Source of the DNA: Anaerolineales bacterium
GTDB taxonomy: Bacteria > Chloroflexota > Anaerolineae > Anaerolineales > Villigracilaceae
Length of the DNA: 39,665 nucleotides
NCBI GenBank assembly: GCA_016927315.1
Contig: JAFGMV010000085.1
Coordinates: forward strand, 1 to 39,665
Direction: 5' to 3'
The translations under genes were made by a program, and so were the position numbers. Below the pieces are notes generated by a model. That model was not told the DNA's origin. It saw nothing but the letters and a program-made list of their open reading frames with translations, and did no database searches. Positions within the stretch are counted from its first letter, which is position 1, and each line of letters starts with the position of its first letter. Below, in pieces: positions 36,069 through 39,665 of this stretch.

Positions 36069-36112
36069 CCCGTTGACAGCCCGTTGACATCCCGTTGGCA
36101 TCCCGGTGACGT
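36069..36112. repeat. Four 11-bp tandem repeats upstream of the transglycosylase promoter
   Basis: Units on the plus strand: CCCGTTGACAG (36069), CCCGTTGACAT (36080), CCCGTTGGCAT (36091), CCCGGTGACGT (36102). They abut the -35 box of the minus-strand promoter. A period of about one helical turn would place identical faces in phase, as for cooperative operator sites. Confidence 0.8.
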
Positions 36113-36350
36113 CTTTTGAGCATGTGACTGCTTTAAGGTTTGCAAGGAAACTCCCTCGATGAATTTATGATGGCCATGCGGTTCTCTCAAATGCTTCGGG
36201 GCGATATGGGCGCCTGTCGGTTTAAGGGCCAGATGTGTGAGAAAATGACGCGTTTGTGCATCACCAGGGAGACAGCTGAAATGGAGAGCAAAGCAGAAAA
36301 ACGAGCCCGCTTGCCGGCAAAAGCAGTCCAGGCGACATTCGTCCGCCCGA
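36113..36350. other. Gene-free stretch between transglycosylase promoter and gene remnants
   Basis: No supported gene. A plus-strand frame (36140-36445) is open but runs antisense through the remnant at 36351-36548, has no ribosome site and no recognisable family. The minus-strand reading here is also open in pieces but diverges from the remnant's family after 36351, so this point looks like a rearrangement breakpoint. Confidence 0.5.
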
Positions 36351-36548
36351 AAATGTTTCTAGTGGAATGCCCGATTCAAACACATCACGAGCGGCCCTTG
36401 GAGGATGGTTGTAACCATACTACTTTTCAAGTTGCTCAGTTGTAATAAAACCATGTTCAAGAATGTGCTCAATAACAATACGGGCACGTCTGTTTGAGAT
36501 GCTTTCCAAAATACGTTTTATCTTTTTGTTTTCGGCTGATTTTTGCAT
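36351..36548 (-). pseudogene. Remnant of an HNH-endonuclease-type N-terminal region
   Basis: From the ATG at 36548 the minus strand reads 42 codons (MQKSAENKKIKRILESI, then NRRARIVIEHILEHGFITTE) to a TAG at 36420-36422. Reading on in the same frame after the stop gives YGYNHPPRAARDVFESGIPL then ETF, which continues the pattern I know from the N-terminal part of a family of HNH endonucleases. After 36351 the match is lost and no Cys/His HNH core is found. I conclude an in-frame stop plus 3' truncation of a former gene. The base composition is more A/T-rich than the neighbours, suggesting acquired DNA. Family assignment is from memory. Confidence 0.6.
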
Positions 36549-36573
36549 GATGAATGAACTCGTTGTTTAGAAA

Positions 36574-36897
36574 TCAAATAGGGCAGTTTGACGAATAACA
36601 TTGACGAATAACATGAATGACAATAATTTCATTTGGGGGTAAGTGTAGTTTATCAATTAGATTTTTAGAAAGGTACACTGACTCGTAAGTGACATAATCC
36701 CTGCCAAGTGACGTCGCTTGTGTAGACCGTCTTACCTTGACTTCAAGGCGAAATATTCCCAGTTCATCGGGTAGGCTTTGCCCATACGATTTTTTGTCTG
36801 TTCGTCCATCGTAACTGAGAATGAAAGGAACATTCCTTTGACCATCCGGATATCTTGCGACAAATTCTCTAATCCGTTATTGCTTGATGATATGCAT
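36574..36897 (-). pseudogene. Decaying conserved gene of unknown function
   Basis: The minus strand from the ATG at 36897 reads MHIIKQ, then TAA (36877-36879), then about 100 open codons that look like a genuine protein (RIREFVARYPDGQRNVPFIL, YDGRTDKKSYGQSLPDELG, ESVYLSKNLIDKLHLPPNE). No in-frame ATG, GTG or TTG follows the stop. Near the 3' end a 13-bp tandem duplication shifts the frame: with one copy the end would read VIRQTALFDF, with two it reads VIRQCYSSNCPI. I do not recognise the family. It lies on the same strand directly upstream of the HNH-type remnant and may have been its partner. An alternative is expression from an unusual start such as ATT at 36871-36873. Confidence 0.6.
36588..36613. 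repeat. 13-bp perfect tandem duplication
   Basis: TTGACGAATAACA occurs twice without a gap (36588-36600 and 36601-36613). It lies in the 3' part of the remnant at 36574-36897 and causes a +1 frame change there. Confidence 0.9.
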
Positions 36898-36919
36898 ATC
36901 TTATTCTATCTCATAGAGA

Positions 36920-37516
36920 TTACAAGAAAGAAACTTTCCCAGTTTCTAAGTCATACATAGCGCCTGAAATTCCGATTTCATCATTGTCTAACATCTCCTT
37001 TAGGATTGGGCTATGCTTTTTAATTTGCTCAATTGTCATCCTTACATTCATCTCTGCAAACTTGTCAATGTCGCTTGATGATCTGCCAACGGCTTCAATC
37101 GCAGGCTTAAGCTTGTTAACCAATCCAGTTAGATTGCCCAATTTGACATCATCATAAGCACCTTGGATTGCACCACAGCTTGTATGACCCAACACGAGGA
37201 TATGCTTCGAACCAATAACCTTACAAGCGAATTCCATGCTGCCGAGAATGTCTTCATTGACGAAATTACCCGCAATCCTGATACTGAAGACATCTCCAAT
37301 TCCCAGATCAAAGATCAATTCTGGTGGAACGCGGGAGTCAACACAGCCGAGCACAACAGCAAATGGGTACTGCCCCTCACTTGTTTGGGTCATTTGCTCC
37401 ATCAGATTGCGTTGTTCTCTACGGCTTTCCACAAAACGCTGATTGCCTTTTTGTAACATGGCCAACGCCTTTTTCGGGGTCATTGCAGCCAAGGATTCTT
37501 TTGTTTGAACTTTCAT
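36920..37516 (-). CDS. Beta-carbonic anhydrase
   Basis: 198 residues. Interconverts CO2 and bicarbonate. Zinc ligands and active-site residues are C58 and D60-R62 in VVLGCVDSRVPPE, H111 and C114 in LGHTSCGAIQGA; IAGNFVNEDILGS is the other family mark. AAAGGAG before the ATG at 37516 is strong. It follows the SulP gene by 75 nt on the same strand, an arrangement that supports bicarbonate rather than sulfate as the transported ion. A cytoplasmic protein: the N-terminus has no convincing signal peptide. Confidence 0.95.
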   Translation of the reverse strand: MKVQTKESLAAMTPKKALAMLQKGNQRFVESRREQRNLMEQMTQTSEGQYPFAVVLGCVDSRVPPELIFDLGIGDVFSIRIAGNFVNEDILGSMEFACKVIGSKHILVLGHTSCGAIQGAYDDVKLGNLTGLVNKLKPAIEAVGRSSSDIDKFAEMNVRMTIEQIKKHSPILKEMLDNDEIGISGAMYDLETGKVSFL

Positions 37517-37591
37517 CTCGTTCTCCTTTTATCGCTATTAATTTCAAAAGCCATTTGGCATTCTTTGAGGATTGAATTGCTGAAAACCTGT

Positions 37592-39265
37592 TTAAGAACC
37601 TTTGCTAGTTTTAATCAAACCTTCACTTTTCAACCACTTGACACTATCTTTAAAGTCTTCAAATATCCGGTCTTCCGCAACGAGATCAGGGATTACTTCA
37701 ATCATCATGAGCATGTCATAAGGTTGGGGGTGCAGGCCAGTGAAGAGCACTGTCACACCCTTGCGGCTCAGGGTCAGAATCGCATCTTCCATCGCGTATA
37801 GACCTGATTGGTCCATGTGCGGCACCCGATCCATGCGTATGATCAATGCACAGATCCCTTCGTCCAGGTTCTTAATCAGATCCTGGAAATGAGAAGTAAA
37901 GCCAAAGAACATCGGTCCGTAGAGGTGTTTGATATAGACACAATTTTTAAGTTCTGTGTACACACTGGCCTCATCCTCCCAAACCTCTTCTCCCCTAATT
38001 CCAGCAAGAGCAGTCACCGTGGTGCCTTGTTCTGCCAGATCACTGGAACGCTTCATGAAAAGAAGTGAGGCCAATATAACGCCTAGACCTACAGCTTGGA
38101 TCAGGCTGCCAAAGGTTGTGATTGCAAAGACAGTGATCAACACTACAGCGTCTGCTTTAGGAACATGTAGCAGGTGCTTCAAGCCTTTTGTATCGATAAT
38201 TGCAAAACCGATTGGGATGAGGATTCCAGCGAGCACAGCGAGTGGGATGAAGGCGGCGAGTTGACCTATTCCCAGAAGCACCGCTAGAAGGAACAAGCCA
38301 TGAATGGTCCCAGATAGTCGGGTTTTTCCACCTGCATTAATATTTACTACGGTACCTTTCGTTGCACCTGCACCCGGGATGCCTCCAAACAAGGCTGCGG
38401 CGATATTCCCAATACCCTGTCCAATCAACTCCCGATTGCTGTTGTGTTTTGTTTTTGTGATATTGTCAGCGATCACTGATGTCAACAATGAGTCGATCGA
38501 ACCAAGCGCGGCAAGGACAAGCGCATACTCAAGAATCAATGGGTATGCTCCCGACTCAACCGCTAACAAACCATTGATCTTGAGAGATGGCACTCCGGAG
38601 GGTATTACACCGATCAAGGGCACATCTACCTTAAGGAAATATGCTAGCAGGGATACAGATATCAAAGCGACAAGAGCGCTAGGAACCACCTTGGTCACTC
38701 TTGGAAAGAGATAATAGATCAACACTGTTAAGGCGCCAAGACTAAGTGCAACCCAGTTGAGATCTGCAAAGAAACGTGGAATCTCTGTAATCACCCCGAT
38801 TGTTGATTTTGGTGCAGAAACCCCAACTAGTGGATAAAGTTGCAGCAGTACAATAATCAGGCCTACTCCACTCATAAAGCCTGATATTGCCGGATAGGGA
38901 AGGTACTTGATATATTTGGCGATACTTAAAACTCCAAACAGAATCTGAAGGACACCTCCCAATAAGAATGTGAGCACAATGATACCCAGTGCACTCTCGA
39001 GCGTCCCCGTGAATTTGACAGCAGCGGCAATAACTGCGGCGGATACAACGGTCATTGGTCCCGTAGGCCCGCTTGCCTGTGTGGCTGTACCGCCAAATAT
39101 AGCCGCGAGAACACCGATGGCTATCGCCCCATAAAGGCCAGCGGCTGCCCCTAAGCCAGATTGGACGCCAAAGGCTAATGCGAGTGGCAAAGCTACAACA
39201 CCAGCGACTAGCCCCCCAGTGAGATCCCCCCTCAAGTTCTTGATATTATAGATTTTATTGAGCAT
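37592..39265 (-). CDS. SulP-family anion transporter with STAS domain
   Basis: 557 residues: about eleven to twelve membrane segments (10-395) followed by a cytoplasmic STAS domain (about 430-545, with ALIIRMDRVPHMDQSGLYAM as the conserved loop). Early marks are LRGDLTGGLVAGVVALPLAL and GLYGAIAIGVLAAIFGG; ASGPTGPMTVV and GGIPGAGATKGTVVNI are further core signatures. SulP proteins carry sulfate, bicarbonate or other anions. The following carbonic anhydrase gene suggests sodium-dependent or proton-coupled bicarbonate uptake of the BicA type. AAAAAGGAG before the ATG at 39265 fixes the start. Confidence 0.94.
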   Translation of the reverse strand: MLNKIYNIKNLRGDLTGGLVAGVVALPLALAFGVQSGLGAAAGLYGAIAIGVLAAIFGGTATQASGPTGPMTVVSAAVIAAAVKFTGTLESALGIIVLTFLLGGVLQILFGVLSIAKYIKYLPYPAISGFMSGVGLIIVLLQLYPLVGVSAPKSTIGVITEIPRFFADLNWVALSLGALTVLIYYLFPRVTKVVPSALVALISVSLLAYFLKVDVPLIGVIPSGVPSLKINGLLAVESGAYPLILEYALVLAALGSIDSLLTSVIADNITKTKHNSNRELIGQGIGNIAAALFGGIPGAGATKGTVVNINAGGKTRLSGTIHGLFLLAVLLGIGQLAAFIPLAVLAGILIPIGFAIIDTKGLKHLLHVPKADAVVLITVFAITTFGSLIQAVGLGVILASLLFMKRSSDLAEQGTTVTALAGIRGEEVWEDEASVYTELKNCVYIKHLYGPMFFGFTSHFQDLIKNLDEGICALIIRMDRVPHMDQSGLYAMEDAILTLSRKGVTVLFTGLHPQPYDMLMMIEVIPDLVAEDRIFEDFKDSVKWLKSEGLIKTSKGS

Positions 39266-39665
39266 TTTTTCTCCTTTTTAGCCATAAGGTCGAGACACTT
39301 CGAATTCGCATTGGTTTCTGCTGCCCAACGCCATGTTTCACCCGCCGCCGAGCCAGCAAGACTCTTACCACCTACAAGTGCCTATGTGGGTGCATAACCT
39401 CTGAAAAACCGAGTGGCAGGCGATCGGGTGCACGCTTTGTTACTAGAATGTAACAGGAGGGGCGTCCACTCCGCTTTGCTGCGGGATGGTATGGCGGCTG
39501 GTATATTCAAGGGAGTTCGACTGAACACCAGGGATGCCAGCCGGGGTGAGAGCATCCGGGTAGACCGACGCCGCCCATGGGAGAGTATCGCATTACTGAT
39601 CCCGTGTTGTTACTTGGTCGCCAGGTGGATACTCGTCTGGGTGCTAACGCAAAGCCCGAATCGGT
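39266..39665. other. Non-coding, G/C-rich, possibly structured RNA region
   Basis: No open frame of note to the end of the window. Several complementary segments are seen on the plus strand, such as GGATGCCAGCCGG (39531-39543) against CATCCGGG further on, and purine-rich GGTGAGAG and CTAACGCAAAGCCCGAATCGG near the end. The style resembles the 5' part (domain I) of a bacterial group II intron, with GTGCAC at about 39429 as a possible GUGYG-like start, but no intron-encoded protein is in view and I cannot fold it. The upstream control region of the SulP gene must also lie here. Confidence 0.35.

Noticed and set aside
36140..36445. 101-codon plus-strand frame
   Set aside because: No ribosome site, no family, and it runs antisense over the HNH-type remnant, whose minus-strand translation is recognisable.

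Overview
The window looks like a chromosomal segment of an uncultivated or little-studied bacterium of the Chloroflexota, probably class Anaerolineae. I infer this from several gene-level traits: a short membrane protein starting MYIDPN placed before AlkP-superfamily enzymes, Tat-type SRRDFLK leaders on L,D-transpeptidases and hydrolases, a lipoprotein transglycosylase with a Pro/Thr-rich linker, and a PurO-like IMP cyclohydrolase in place of the PurH cyclohydrolase domain. No rRNA or tRNA gene was seen, so placement rests on protein families alone.

Layout. 1-2582: tail of an upstream unit (terminator), a doubtful short ORF, then uvrB with its own terminator. 2560-3795 (minus): multi-pass membrane protein. 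3941-11755 (plus): a tightly packed, partly overlapping operon of a 56-residue membrane protein, a cytoplasmic AlkP-superfamily phosphodiesterase-like enzyme, a small membrane protein, three tandem Tat-exported sulfatase-fold paralogues that lack the formylglycine Cys/Ser, and a P-loop sulfotransferase-like protein. 11756-12253: non-coding stretch with a 22-bp tandem repeat. 12254-26486: an almost complete de novo purine pathway, with a divergent PurO-like gene facing purL-purQ-purC-purE-serB-serA-purF-purD-purM-AICAR transformylase-purN. 26493-33413: carboxylesterase, two Tat L,D-transpeptidases, CcdA, a CxxC/DUF2085 fusion, and pgeF-yggS-yggT-yggU, closed by a strong terminator. 33623-36031 (minus): lipoprotein lytic transglycosylase with TPR repeats. 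36351-36897 (minus): two decaying gene remnants. 36920-39265 (minus): beta-carbonic anhydrase and a SulP transporter. 39266-39665: non-coding, possibly structured RNA.

How it works together. The purine cluster supplies all steps from PRPP to IMP except adenylosuccinate lyase (purB), which is not here. Its solutions are unusual in combination: PurS is fused (apparently in duplicate) to PurL, PurE is of the class II type so purK is not needed, and PurH is split into a stand-alone formyltransferase plus a PurO-like cyclohydrolase. serA and serB sit inside the operon, which plausibly links purine synthesis to serine, glycine and one-carbon supply. The 3941-11755 operon is the best candidate for an undescribed system: exported Thr-nucleophile AlkP-fold enzymes with a sulfotransferase suggest phosphoryl or sulfuryl decoration of a surface glycan or lipid. 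The 26.5-36 kb part is mainly cell-wall and envelope biology.
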